From assembly GCF_001563475.1 (NCBI RefSeq), contig NZ_LPUT01000023.1, positions 395,015 through 459,014 on the forward strand: a DNA stretch of 64,000 nucleotides, read 5' to 3'. Below, in pieces: positions 28,516 through 39,304 of this stretch. Position 1 is the stretch's first letter; the number at the start of each line of letters is the position of its first letter. Both the position numbers and the translations under genes were made by a program. Below the pieces are notes generated by a model. That model searched no databases and was not told where the DNA came from. It saw nothing but the letters and a program-made list of their open reading frames with translations. This DNA is from Sporosarcina sp. HYO08. Its GTDB lineage: Bacteria; Bacillota; Bacilli; Bacillales_A; Planococcaceae.

Positions 28516-28634
28516 GGGGGCGTCCCCGAACGAAGAGCCAGGCACCTTTGCACACTAAATATCGTATCGAAATCGAAAGGTGATACGATATTTTGACAGT
28601 GTATAGTGGTGCCAGGCACTTCTGGAACAGCCCC
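28516..28634. repeat. Dispersed palindromic element, copy A
   Basis: Intergenic between the LysM gene and ypbG. The left arm GAAGAGCCAGGCACC pairs with the right arm GGTGCCAGGCACTTC. An inner AATATCGTATCG / GATACGATATT stem and an outer GGGG / CCCC rim complete three nested tiers. Related copies lie at 32370, 37991 and 49520. It probably also works as a terminator of the LysM gene. Confidence 0.9.
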
Positions 28635-28645
28635 TGTTGCCAATC

Positions 28646-29326
28646 TTAAGGAATTATTAGCGTTTGGCCTACCCGAATATTATCCGAAGTCAGTCCGTTT
28701 GCTTTTTTAATTTTTTCAACGCCATCACCCGAATTATAGTATTTCAATGAAATGCGGTATAAATTTTCATTTCCACCCACTGTATGCGTCTTAACAGCTG
28801 GTTTTGGCTCTGGTTTTGGTTCTGGTTTTGATTCTGGTTTTGATTCTGGTTTTGGTTCTGGTTTTGACTCTGGTTTTGGAGCCGGCTTTTCCACAGGCGG
28901 AACTTTTTGTATCGACGGAGCCGATACAACTTCTCCGCTCGTTTCTAATTGATTGGCATCTTGAAGATTTTCATTCTTTTTTTCTTCATCATCATCTTGC
29001 GCGATCTCTTTATGGGAGGGTTCCATCTTTTCCGACGAAACTTTACTTCCCGAATCAATGACTACGCCTAAATCTTCCACTTTTGTGGGATTACTATCCC
29101 CTGGTGAATAGAAATTGGACAATACATAAAGAAAGATTAAAATCGGTATGAGTGTAAATAATCCAAGAAGAACATTAATCATTGTATGGCTCGATCTTTT
29201 TTTCTTTTTAACATTTCCTTTTCGATGCTTTGCGGCACGAGATGGAAGGCTTTCCTCATGATCGTTGTCCAAGCTGATTTCCTTCCGATGCTCTTCGAAT
29301 TCGGCTTTGTAATTGTCTTCCTTCAT
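28646..29326 (-). CDS. ypbE: LysM-domain membrane protein (YpbE-like)
   Basis: 226 residues. A charged cytoplasmic head of ~45 residues, one membrane segment (about 50-70), then an acidic linker, a proline-rich run of about ten PKPES/PKPEP repeats (28804-28890 in DNA), and a C-terminal LysM domain ([18 protein letters not shown]) for peptidoglycan binding. Start 29326 has GGAG 8 bases upstream. The repeat run spans the wall in such proteins; its length may vary between strains. It follows recS. Confidence 0.85.
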   Translation of the reverse strand: MKEDNYKAEFEEHRKEISLDNDHEESLPSRAAKHRKGNVKKKKRSSHTMINVLLGLFTLIPILIFLYVLSNFYSPGDSNPTKVEDLGVVIDSGSKVSSEKMEPSHKEIAQDDDEEKKNENLQDANQLETSGEVVSAPSIQKVPPVEKPAPKPESKPEPKPESKPESKPEPKPEPKPAVKTHTVGGNENLYRISLKYYNSGDGVEKIKKANGLTSDNIRVGQTLIIP

Positions 29327-29461
29327 GGCCACATCTCCTATCGCATGGTACTTTCCCTTTATTATGACGAATTTCGCTAAGAAAGTAAACGAACAAAAGT
29401 GTGGCGGTTCACAAATGATTCAGTCTACGGGAGAATCGCTGAGTCTATTTCATCAAACAAC

Positions 29462-30888
29462 TTACAGGAGGAGCGCCAGCCGTTCTCTCCAGTTAAGTGC
29501 TTGTTTACCACTATCTTCGGCCGTTTTCGCTAGCCAAGTATCATCTAGAGAATGACAGTTCGAACAGCAAACAGCTTGCAATGCTTGCTGCCTCTCATCA
29601 AAAAACGCTAAAATTTCCTTTCGAATGCATACCCTCGTATGAACAAAACGAATGATCTTTTGTAGTTGTGTCTCCTTTTCTTGGATTAATGCATTAATTT
29701 GTTGAATGACCGCATCTACTACCATTCGTTCTCTATAGTATTCAATGATCCGCATACTTGTTTCACTAATTCCAGCTAACTGCGCCGCTTCAGTCGGCGA
29801 TGCATTTTCGGCCAGCAGGTGGTTATAATGGCGAATTTCTGTCTCTGTCGGAAGATCTTCTTGCATGATGAATCTTGTTCGTCCTTCATCTTCAGGTGTA
29901 AATAACAAAGTCGCTGCCGATTGTTCCCCATCGCGCCCCGCTCGTCCGACTTCTTGAATATATCCAGCCATTGTTTGCGGAATATGCGCATGGATCACTT
30001 GTCGAATATTATCTTTATGTATGCCCATACCAAATGCATTTGTCGAACAGATCCATTGGAGTTCGCCATTAATGAATTGTTCTTGAATAAACGCGCGATC
30101 TTCTTGCTCTTTCCCGGCATGATAAGAGGCAATCGAAATGTCTAACATCTGCAATAGTGAAGCGATTTCATCCGCCTTTTTACGCGAAGCAACGTAAATA
30201 ATGCCAGGACCTACCGTCCGTTTGACATGATTTTTTAGCCACTCCAATTTTTCGTCCTCTCGATCAACTTTCACAAAAGAATAGGATATGTTTGGCCTGT
30301 CAACCGACTGTCGATGAATAATTGGATTAGATAATTTTAAATAATGGTGAATATCCTCGACAACCTTTTGATTGGCAGTAGCCGTTAAAGCGAGGATAGG
30401 CGGACGTTCATGTTCATGAAAAACTTCTCCGATTCGTAAATAATCTGGTCTAAAATCGAAACCCCATTGTGATATACAATGCGCCTCATCGATGACAATT
30501 AAAGATAATTGAATGCGCTTAAACGCTTGCATAATTTTTTTCTGAACGAGCATTTCTGGTGATATAAAGATAAATTTATATGCCGGCAAATTACGTAAAA
30601 CTTGCTGTTTCTCTTGATAAGATAAAAAAGAGTTTAACGCGGCTACTCTTTTTTCACCATTCTTTTTCATAATGGCCACTTGGTCTTCCATCAATGCCAC
30701 GAGAGGCGAGATGATTAATGTGGTGCCGTCCATTAAGGCAGCAGGGAATTGGTAACATAACGACTTACCCATTCCTGTCGGCAAAATCGCAATTGTATCC
30801 TGACCATCTAATACATCGCGAATAACCGCTTCTTGACCAGGACGAAATTGTTCGAACCCAAATTTCTCTTGTAAGATTGCCTTTAAAT

Positions 30889-30892
<4 letters not shown>
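29462..30892 (-). CDS. recS: RecQ-family DNA helicase RecS
   Basis: 476 residues, a 3'-5' superfamily 2 helicase shorter than full RecQ because it lacks the HRDC domain. Motif I is LPTGMGKSLCYQFP (near 40) and motif II is IDEAHCISQWG. Motif V-VI is ATNAFGMG-like with VGRAGRDGE, and a C-terminal Cys cluster (CIRKEI...CCSNC) could bind zinc. It overlaps ypbB by 4 bases. The order fer-ypbB-recS matches B. subtilis, where this gene is distinct from recQ. Confidence 0.92.
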
Positions 30893-32291
<1,399 letters not shown>

Positions 32292-32296
32292 CTAAT

Positions 32297-32345
32297 CAAA
32301 AAGGACCAACTCTTTGAATGAACCATTCACTGGGTTGGTCTTTTT
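32297..32345 (+). terminator. Terminator after fer
   Basis: AAAAAGGACCAAC / GTTGGTCTTTTT stem with T run, starting 6 bases after the stop; the symmetrical A run may also let it serve the minus strand. Confidence 0.88.
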
Positions 32346-32369
32346 GATCTGTTTACAAAGTTAAAAAAT

Positions 32370-32489
32370 GGGGCTGGCCTATAACGAAGAGCCAGGCACC
32401 ATTGAACACTAAATATAGTATCGTAAACGGTAAGATGATACTATATTTTGAAAGTGTTTAGCGGTGCCTGGCACTTCTAGGACAACCCC
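32370..32489. repeat. Dispersed palindromic element, copy B
   Basis: The best-preserved copy: outer ATGGGGCTG / CAACCCCAT, middle GAGCCAGGCACC / GGTGCCTGGCAC, inner AAATATAGTATCG / GATACTATATTTT. It lies between the fer terminator and the convergent fmnP gene end. Confidence 0.9.
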
Positions 32490-32522
32490 ATTTCTAATCT
32501 AACTTTTCTATTTGAATAGTTT

Positions 32523-33104
32523 TTAAGCCATTAATTGTGTACGTTGTTGAGCAATCCATTTTTTCATGCTCTTGAATAAAAGTAATGAAACAGCCATTAG
32601 AATAATACCTTTAATCAAGTTAAACGGTAAAATCCCAAGGACGATCATAGAATATAGCGCATCTCCAGACATGACTGGCATATTTAAGAAATACGTGTAC
32701 ATCGGCAAGAATAATACGTAGTTTAAAACACTCATCCCGACTGCCATCGCAACTGTTCCTGCAATCAGACCTGCCGCAAGACCTTTTGTTGAACGAAATT
32801 TATTGTAAATAAAGTAAATGGGCATGATAAACAATACACCTGTCGTAAAGTTCGCAATTTCCCCTACCGGAACGCCTGTAGGACTGCCGGATAAAAACCA
32901 GTGCATAACATTTTTGATCAGCTCAACTGCAATACCGGCAACCGGTCCCATCGTCATAATGGCAATTACCGCGGGAATCTCCCCAAAATCAATTTTCAGA
33001 AAAGACGGTAAAGCCGGCAGCGGAAAATTAAACTGCATTAAAATCGTGCCAATACTTCCAAGCATCGCCATCAAAATCATTTTACGCAACTTCTTATTAT
33101 TCAT
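32523..33104 (-). CDS. fmnP: Riboflavin/FMN transporter, ECF S-component (RibU)
   Basis: 193 residues, six membrane helices. It is the substrate-binding S-component of an energy-coupling-factor importer for riboflavin; the shared ATPase and T-component are encoded elsewhere. Typical segments are LPSFLKIDFGEIPAVIA and GPVAGIAVELIKN. The start at 33104 follows GGAGAGAGG. Control is clear: an FMN riboswitch and a terminator hairpin lie in its 5' leader, so it is shut off when FMN is plentiful. Confidence 0.95.
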   Translation of the reverse strand: MNNKKLRKMILMAMLGSIGTILMQFNFPLPALPSFLKIDFGEIPAVIAIMTMGPVAGIAVELIKNVMHWFLSGSPTGVPVGEIANFTTGVLFIMPIYFIYNKFRSTKGLAAGLIAGTVAMAVGMSVLNYVLFLPMYTYFLNMPVMSGDALYSMIVLGILPFNLIKGIILMAVSLLLFKSMKKWIAQQRTQLMA

Positions 33105-33175
33105 TTGTTCCTCTCTCCTTTTGCGATTCACTTCAAAAGAGGAAAGGCGGTTCCATCGTCAGCATCTGTGTCTAC

Positions 33176-33209
33176 AAAAAATCCCTAAAGCGAAAAAATC
33201 ACTTTAGGG
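33176..33209 (-). terminator. Riboswitch-controlled terminator before fmnP
   Basis: CCCTAAAG / CTTTAGGG stem followed by ATTTTTTG on the minus strand, between the FMN aptamer and the fmnP start. It is placed as the attenuator of the riboswitch. Confidence 0.82.
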
Positions 33210-33319
33210 AGTGTTAAAGGCATCTTTAAATAAAGGGTAATCATAAGCGTTTTTCTCCTTATCCCACCCGTACTTAAATAAGCTCTCTCTTTGCATGCAA
33301 CACAAAAAGACGGCCTACC

Positions 33320-33446
33320 TTCACCTTCTCCCATCCAGACTTTACTGTCGGCTCTGGAATCACACCAGAATCAGCTGTTAAGCTCGCGGGCTAGAAAGAG
33401 ATCTTCCATTACCGCCGGTCGGGAATTACACCCTGCCCCGAAGATG
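33320..33446 (-). promoter_or_regulatory. FMN riboswitch (RFN element)
   Basis: On the minus strand all conserved RFN blocks are present in order: CTTCGGGGCAGGGTG, CCGACCGGCGGTAAT, AGCCCGCGAGC, GCTGATTCTGGTG, GAGCCGACAGTAAAGTCTGG and ATGGGAGAAGG. It lies about 215 bases before fmnP, with an intrinsic terminator in between, so binding of FMN should favour termination. Confidence 0.96.
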
Positions 33447-33524
33447 AATCAATATTGTATTTGGTTTTATTATACACAAAAAACGACAACTTGTAAACTC
33501 TTCCGTCACAAGTTGCCGCAATAC

Positions 33525-34775
33525 TCATTTTAATAGAGTTGGCATTGGGTTCGAACCTACTGGTACTGGAAGTGGCTTTCGGAAATCAAATCCATTCCAC
33601 TCTTCTTGCATGATGTTCTCAAATTGTAACTGCTCGCCGAAACTTGCACCGGTAAGTAGTAGACCTTCGATCATTTGCATCGCCCGCTTCTGCTCCATCG
33701 TTTCCAAGTCCACTAGTTGCTTAAACTTTACAACTGTCACATCTGCCTTCGGAATCACATTAAATTCAATATGTTCCGGAATGACTGATAAAAATAGATC
33801 ATTCGGCTGCTCTTTTATCTGCTCTAAAGCCTCCGGCAAATTCGCATACGTTTGACCAAAGTTTGGAGACAAAAACTGTTCGCCGTTTGCTTGTTCATAT
33901 ACATAATAACTAGTCGCATTTCGGCCGTTCGTTAATGGCAGTGCTCCCGGCTCACCCACTTGATCGAACTCGGCAGGTGTACCATCTTCATTTTGAAAAC
34001 GCACTTCCTGGAAACCGTAAAACGTATCTTGTAAGGAATGCGTGTAGGTCTCTATCGCAGCAGATGATGAATCGTAACCATGTCCTTGTGGCAGCTTATG
34101 AATGAGGGCATCGCCTTCTGCTAACAGCTGACCTTTATAAGGGTGGTATTCCCCGAAGCCAAGTCCAGTTTCGTCAATCTCCGCGGCGTATTTTTCATAC
34201 AACTCATAGCTCGTCGGATTGACGTTCCCAAAATCCTTTTCAATTTGGCTCTTGGGAATTAAAATAGTGACAGGTATGCTTAGTGCTTGATCACCTAATA
34301 AGCCAAGATGGAATACTGTCATTCCTTCCAAGTCTTGTGGATAGACTGCGTTTTTTAACGTTCGGCTTCTTTCAGCAAATGCAACAAGCTTGTTTTCAGT
34401 TTCGACAGCTACACTTTCTTCAGTTCCTTTAAGATAACCGTCATCCGTCGCTTGACTGCTATATAACTGAGCGTCATTTGATTCCGCCTCAAGTGCAGCT
34501 GTTTCAGCATAATCCTGTGAGGTGGAATCCCTAGATGCTAACCTTTCGCTATCATTCAGCATAGAAGGAACAAGAATTCCGATTAAAAGAAGTGCGGCCG
34601 CAGCTACCATAGCCGGGATCCACTTCTTCAAACGATTTTGACGACGAGGGGCAGTGAATCTTTCATCTGCTTTTAGCCTGGCCAATATTTCCGACTTCGG
34701 GCGGTGATCTTCAATATTCGGCATATCCTTTAAAAGCGTTTCAATTTTATCTTCATCCCATTTTTTTTCGTTCAC
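33525..34775 (-). CDS. rsiX: RsiX-like anti-sigma-X factor
   Basis: 416 residues. A cytoplasmic N-terminal ~48 residues (sigma-binding), one membrane segment (about 50-69), and a large extracellular domain ending NPMPTLLK. The start is GTG at 34775, overlapping the sigX stop (GTGA) and preceded by GGGGGG, so the two are coupled. In B. subtilis RsiX holds SigX inactive until envelope stress. The extracellular domain is longer than B. subtilis RsiX (368 residues). Confidence 0.85.
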   Translation of the reverse strand: MNEKKWDEDKIETLLKDMPNIEDHRPKSEILARLKADERFTAPRRQNRLKKWIPAMVAAAALLLIGILVPSMLNDSERLASRDSTSQDYAETAALEAESNDAQLYSSQATDDGYLKGTEESVAVETENKLVAFAERSRTLKNAVYPQDLEGMTVFHLGLLGDQALSIPVTILIPKSQIEKDFGNVNPTSYELYEKYAAEIDETGLGFGEYHPYKGQLLAEGDALIHKLPQGHGYDSSSAAIETYTHSLQDTFYGFQEVRFQNEDGTPAEFDQVGEPGALPLTNGRNATSYYVYEQANGEQFLSPNFGQTYANLPEALEQIKEQPNDLFLSVIPEHIEFNVIPKADVTVVKFKQLVDLETMEQKRAMQMIEGLLLTGASFGEQLQFENIMQEEWNGFDFRKPLPVPVGSNPMPTLLK

Positions 34776-35305
34776 TTCTGTCCCCCCTTTTCAGCTGGAA
34801 GAGCATTCAGTTTTTTCTGAAGCGCTTTGATCGCCCGGTGCTGGGTTGTTTTTACTTTTCCTTCCGTCCAGCCAAGCGAGTCGGCTGTTTCCGCAATTGA
34901 CAGATCATGGAAATATCGCATAAGAATGACCATTTTCTGATCACCCGTACACGTATCGAGCGCGCTTAAAAGTTCTTTCATGTCTTCACTGAGCATGACA
35001 ATTTCTTCCGGAGGAGGACCCAAAGAGACAAGCTCCTGTTGTTCCCAATCGAACTTGTCAAACGCATGCTTTTTCCGAACGGATTTCTTTCGAAAATGGT
35101 CGATGGCAACATTTTTTGCGATCGAAAAAAGCCATGTCTTCTCAGAGCTTTTCCCTTCAAAGCCAGCATATGCCCGCAGTACACGGACATACACTTCATG
35201 AACGAGATCCTCCGCACCATTGCGATCCCCTGTTAAATAAATTAAGAACTTAAAAACATCTTGGTGATATTGATCATAAATTCTATGGAAAACGGAGTCG
35301 TCCAT
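34772..35305 (-). CDS. sigX: ECF RNA polymerase sigma factor SigX
   Basis: 177 residues, group IV sigma factor. Region 2 is YDQYHQDVFKFLIYLTGDRNGAEDLVHEVYV and region 4 is RYFHDLSIAETADSLGWTEGKVKTTQHRAIKAL. The start at 35305 follows GGGGGG. Position after resE and before rsiX is exactly that of B. subtilis sigX, which governs cell-surface charge modification. A SigX-type promoter lies just upstream, so autoregulation is likely. Confidence 0.92.
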   Translation of the reverse strand: MDDSVFHRIYDQYHQDVFKFLIYLTGDRNGAEDLVHEVYVRVLRAYAGFEGKSSEKTWLFSIAKNVAIDHFRKKSVRKKHAFDKFDWEQQELVSLGPPPEEIVMLSEDMKELLSALDTCTGDQKMVILMRYFHDLSIAETADSLGWTEGKVKTTQHRAIKALQKKLNALPAEKGGQK

Positions 35306-35329
35306 GAAATCCCCCCGTTCAATCAATTA

Positions 35330-35355
35330 GTCGTTAGTTAAACTGAAAAGTTACA
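35330..35355 (-). promoter_or_regulatory. SigX-type autoregulatory promoter
   Basis: On the minus strand TGTAAC (-35), 16 bases, CGAC (-10), 24 bases before the sigX start codon. TGTAAC/CGAC is the published recognition pattern of B. subtilis SigX. Confidence 0.72.
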
Positions 35356-35396
35356 GAAGATCAATCAACTTTTTTACAATGTCGCTTTGTGGCTCA

Positions 35397-37190
35397 TCAT
35401 TCACTTGAACCCGTAGCCGTTAAAGGAAGGATACAGCTAAAAATAGTCCCTTTTTCTTCGCCTCTTCTCGCGCTAATTTCGCCGCCGTGTAAATCGATGA
35501 TGTTTTTGGCGATGGCAAGTCCTAGACCCGTACCGCCTTTTCCACGTGTTCGCGCTTTATCCGCCTTATAGAACCGTTCAAAAATAAATGGCAAATCTTC
35601 TTCAGGAATCCCGACGCCAGTATCCTTAACGGTTAATTCAACAGATTGACCATATTGCCGAAGAGCAACTGTGACATTCCCGTCGATCGGCGTATGGCGG
35701 ATCGCGTTGTCGATCAAGTTCGTGAATACTTGCTCCAGTCGATCTTCGTCCACATGTAAAATAACCTCTTCATTTTGCGGGACATCCAATGTCAACGAAA
35801 CTTCTGCATCACGTGCAACTTGCGTAAACTTCGTCACTATCCGATCTAAAAATGGTACCATTGAGACATCATCTTTATACAAACGCTTATGACCAGACTC
35901 CATCCGGGCAAGATCCAGCAAATCTGTGACGAGACGCCCCATGCGCATCGATTCATCATGAATCACTTGGATCATTTCATCGCGCTCTTCATCATTCGCG
36001 ATCACACCATCAATAATCGCTTCACTATACCCTTGAAGCATTGAAATCGGCGTCCGCAGCTCATGGGATACATTCGCGATAAAATCTGATCGCAACTTAT
36101 CCAATTTATGTTGTTCCGTCATATCTCTTAGAACAGCAACCGCTCCACGGATATTATTGCCCCTACTATAAAGCGGGCTAATGGAAATATCATAAAAGCG
36201 GCCATTGAGCTCGAGCTCATCCTCAACTTCTTCTGCAAATGATAAAACATGTTCAAGCATATGGAAAATTTCGGGTGGTATCGGTTCATCTTCCGCGCCG
36301 TTTTTCAAATACCAATTTTGTAAAACGCGATCAGCTTGCGGATTTGTCGATAAAATTGTGAAATCACGATTAAACGTTATGACCGCGTCTGCCATCGACG
36401 TTAAAATACTTGAAAGTTGTTCTTTTTCTTGGCTAATGAGTTCAACATGATACTTTAACTGACGACCCATTTGGTTAAATGCGGTAGCCAGCTGGCCGAG
36501 CTCATCGGTTGATGTGACTGGCAACTTTGTATCGAAATTCCCTTTCGACAATTCAAATGCAGCTTGTCTTAATCCTCTAAGCGGTGAAGTAATACGGGTC
36601 GATAAGAAAAATGCAAAAACAGTCGTCAATATAAACGCAATAAAAGCGGACAACACAACGATATGTGTCGTTCGTTTCGTCGTCCTATGAATCGCTTCAA
36701 GACTTTGATACATAACGACAGATGAGACTAATTCCTGATCTTGCTGGAATGGTTGGATCAATACAAGGTATTGTTCCATCACGCCTTCTTCTTTATTCGA
36801 TGGCAGCATCATTTCTTTCACAACTGGCGTTTTATTGTTATACATCGATAGCAATGACGATTCCGTTAAAATTTTTTGCTCAATCGTATCCGCGTTTAGG
36901 CCATGATGAAAGGCGTAAAGCGTCTTGCCATTTTCATCGATAATCATTGCACTTGTTTCGACATCCAAAATATCTTGGATAATTAACTTCATGGACGATT
37001 CGCTTTCATGATCTTCCACAATCTTGCCTATGGTGGTAGCTTCCCTCCGCAAAGAATCTTCAGCCTGTTCCGTGTGAAAATCATCCAAAAACTCTAACAA
37101 CAATACCGTAACGATAAATAAAACAAATGAAACGAGAAGCAATATGGTTGCCCATAGCTTCCCGACAATTGAATTCCATATTCTATTCAT
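35397..37190 (-). CDS. resE: ResE, redox-responsive sensor histidine kinase
   Basis: 597 residues: first membrane segment 10-33, extracytoplasmic sensor, second segment about 160-180, HAMP, PAS (about 255-350), HisKA with the phosphorylated His in FIANVSHELRTP near residue 376, and a HATPase domain (NLIDNAIRHT, GVGIPEEDLPFIFERF, GTGLGLAI). It partners ResD in sensing oxygen limitation and nitric oxide. The start at 37190 matches the homologue and overlaps the resD stop by 8 bases; a TTG at 37214 is less likely. Confidence 0.94.
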   Translation of the reverse strand: MNRIWNSIVGKLWATILLLVSFVLFIVTVLLLEFLDDFHTEQAEDSLRREATTIGKIVEDHESESSMKLIIQDILDVETSAMIIDENGKTLYAFHHGLNADTIEQKILTESSLLSMYNNKTPVVKEMMLPSNKEEGVMEQYLVLIQPFQQDQELVSSVVMYQSLEAIHRTTKRTTHIVVLSAFIAFILTTVFAFFLSTRITSPLRGLRQAAFELSKGNFDTKLPVTSTDELGQLATAFNQMGRQLKYHVELISQEKEQLSSILTSMADAVITFNRDFTILSTNPQADRVLQNWYLKNGAEDEPIPPEIFHMLEHVLSFAEEVEDELELNGRFYDISISPLYSRGNNIRGAVAVLRDMTEQHKLDKLRSDFIANVSHELRTPISMLQGYSEAIIDGVIANDEERDEMIQVIHDESMRMGRLVTDLLDLARMESGHKRLYKDDVSMVPFLDRIVTKFTQVARDAEVSLTLDVPQNEEVILHVDEDRLEQVFTNLIDNAIRHTPIDGNVTVALRQYGQSVELTVKDTGVGIPEEDLPFIFERFYKADKARTRGKGGTGLGLAIAKNIIDLHGGEISARRGEEKGTIFSCILPLTATGSSE

Positions 37191-37902
37191 AAGGGATCTC
37201 GAACTTGTATCCAACGCCCCAGACCGTTACGATCATCTTGGCCGCCTGTTCTGATACCCGGCTGAGCTTTTCACGCAATCTTTTCACATGTGTATCAACC
37301 GTCCGAAGGTCTCCGAAAAACTCATAATGCCATACTTCTTTTAATAATTGTTCCCGGTCGAATACTTTGTCCGGAGACTTGGCTAAGAAGTAGAGAAGTT
37401 CGTATTCTTTCGGTGTTAAGTTCACTTCTTTTCCATCTGCCGTCACACGGTGTGCATCATGGTCAATTGTAAGCTGTGGAAAAACGACAAGATCTTTCGA
37501 TGTCGTTGCTGTTGCAGCTCCTGCAAATGAAGCGGAACGGCGAAGAATTGCCTTCACACGCAATACAACTTCCCGAGGACTAAACGGTTTGACGATATAA
37601 TCGTCAGCTCCTGATTCGAATCCAGAAACCCGATCGGATTCTTCTCCTTTCGCAGTCAACATAATGACTGGTGTCATATCTTTCTTATCTCTTAAATCCT
37701 TCAGTACTTCGAGCCCATCTTTTTCAGGCATCATATGATCAAGTAAAATGCAGTCATAACGAGTAGCGGATGCTTTCTCAATGGCTTCTGCGCCGTCTAC
37801 CGCCTCATCGACTTCATAACCTTCACGTGTAAGGTACATATTTAATAATCGGCGAATTCTGTCTTCGTCATCTACAACTAGTAAAGTAACTTTGCTTTCC
37901 AC
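37183..37902 (-). CDS. resD: ResD, response regulator of respiration
   Basis: 239 residues, OmpR family. The receiver domain has D11, D12, phosphoacceptor D55 (CILLDHMMP) and the Lys in MLTAKGE. The C-terminal winged helix contains PKEYELLYFLAKSPDKVFDREQLL. The start is GTG at 37902 behind AAAGGGG. With ResE it activates resABC, aerobic cytochrome and anaerobic respiration genes in B. subtilis. A repeat element separates it from resC, so it may have its own promoter. Confidence 0.95.
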   Translation of the reverse strand: MESKVTLLVVDDEDRIRRLLNMYLTREGYEVDEAVDGAEAIEKASATRYDCILLDHMMPEKDGLEVLKDLRDKKDMTPVIMLTAKGEESDRVSGFESGADDYIVKPFSPREVVLRVKAILRRSASFAGAATATTSKDLVVFPQLTIDHDAHRVTADGKEVNLTPKEYELLYFLAKSPDKVFDREQLLKEVWHYEFFGDLRTVDTHVKRLREKLSRVSEQAAKMIVTVWGVGYKFEIPYE

Positions 37903-37990
37903 AAAACATTACCCCTTTCAACATCCTTCTGTCTCTATTGTACAAGTCAAACCGCGAAAAAGTAAACTGGAACAACACCATACTGAAAAA

Positions 37991-38110
37991 CTGGGACTGT
38001 CCCAAAACGAAGGGCCAGGCACCTTTGAACACCAGATATAGTATCGAGATTTAAAGGAGATACTACACCCTGATAGTGTATAGTGGTAGGCACTTCTGGG
38101 ACAGCCCCAG
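37991..38110. repeat. Dispersed palindromic element, copy C
   Basis: Between resC and resD. The outer rim CTGGGACTGTCCC / GGGACAGCCCCAG is the best of the four copies, but the right middle arm has lost bases (GTGGTAGGCACTTC instead of GTGGTGCCTGGCACTTC). Confidence 0.88.
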
Positions 38111-38119
38111 TTAATCAAT

Positions 38120-39304
38120 TTATGCGTAGGAATGCAGTCCGGCAATAATTAAGTTTACCGCAATTAGGTTAAACATAATGATGATAAATCCAATCACTGC
38201 TAGCCATGCGGATTTCTTTCCTTCCCAGTCGCGGGATAAACGCAAGTGAAGGAAAGCCGCATAAAAGAGCCACGTAATGAGTGCCCACACTTCTTTTGGA
38301 TCCCAGCCCCAGAAACGAGACCATGCTTCATGCGCCCAAATCATCGCGAAAATTAATGCACCTAATGTAAAGACCGGGAATCCGATCAGAACTGAACGGT
38401 AACCAATTTCATCCATTAATTGCGAGTTTGCTTTTTTAGCAAATGACTGGAACATCATGGCGATCGGACGACGATAAATGAGTCGCATTAATAAATAAAT
38501 GACAATTCCAGTACCAACTGACCAAACAAATGTCGTTAACGTTTTCGCATTAATGACTGCCGGCATTTCAGCCCAAGGCTCCATCGCACCTGGGGTAAGT
38601 GCCTCATATTGATGCATGCCAAACAATGGGGGATAATGATAAACCATTTGAGCCGGTTTTTCATTTTGATCGACATATGTAAATGCCGCCTCATACCCAG
38701 TCACTTTAAAAGTTGTTGAAGAAACGATAAAGCCAACGACTAAAATGAGCGTAAAGACAACTGCCTCAAGCCAAAAACGCTCTTTTGACTTTTTCGTCAT
38801 ATCGACATTTTTTAATAAGTAGACAACGCCTGCAACGGCACTAATTGCAAGAATCGCTTCTCCAAGCGCTGCTGTAATCACATGGATTGTTAGCCAATAA
38901 CTTTTCAATGCTGGTATAAGCGGTGTAATTTCCCTCGGAAACATACTTGCATAGCCGATGATAATAATCGCAATTGGCAGTGCAAACAAACCAAGGGATG
39001 GCGTTCGATAGATAAAGAATAACAATATGAACGCCCCGACAAGCATCATGCCAAATGCCGTTGTAAATTCAAACATATTACTTACAGGTGCATGACCTGA
39101 TGCAATCCATCTCGTAATAAAATAGCCAACTTGGGAAACAAATCCGATAATCGTAATAGCTATTCCAATTGTTCCCCATCGATTATTTTGATAAGTTGCT
39201 TCCGATTTCGCGCCTTTTACGGCACCGCCAAAAAATAGCGTGGCTACAAGGTAAGCAATAAACGATATCAAAAGCAAATTGGCACTTAACGATGCAAGTT
39301 CCAT
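38120..39304 (-). CDS. resC: ResC, cytochrome c maturation protein (CcsA/CcmC family)
   Basis: 394 residues, about eight to nine membrane helices. The heme-handling WWD-type motif is [19 protein letters not shown], and flanking histidines ([25 protein letters not shown]) are present. With ResB it exports heme and attaches it to apocytochrome c (system II). The start ATG shares one base with the resB stop (TAATG), so they are translationally coupled. Confidence 0.94.
   Translation of the reverse strand: MELASLSANLLLISFIAYLVATLFFGGAVKGAKSEATYQNNRWGTIGIAITIIGFVSQVGYFITRWIASGHAPVSNMFEFTTAFGMMLVGAFILLFFIYRTPSLGLFALPIAIIIIGYASMFPREITPLIPALKSYWLTIHVITAALGEAILAISAVAGVVYLLKNVDMTKKSKERFWLEAVVFTLILVVGFIVSSTTFKVTGYEAAFTYVDQNEKPAQMVYHYPPLFGMHQYEALTPGAMEPWAEMPAVINAKTLTTFVWSVGTGIVIYLLMRLIYRRPIAMMFQSFAKKANSQLMDEIGYRSVLIGFPVFTLGALIFAMIWAHEAWSRFWGWDPKEVWALITWLFYAAFLHLRLSRDWEGKKSAWLAVIGFIIIMFNLIAVNLIIAGLHSYA

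Noticed and set aside
28752..29061. Repetitive glycine/valine-leucine frames on the plus strand over the LysM gene
   Set aside because: They are translations of the antisense of the PKPES repeat tract.
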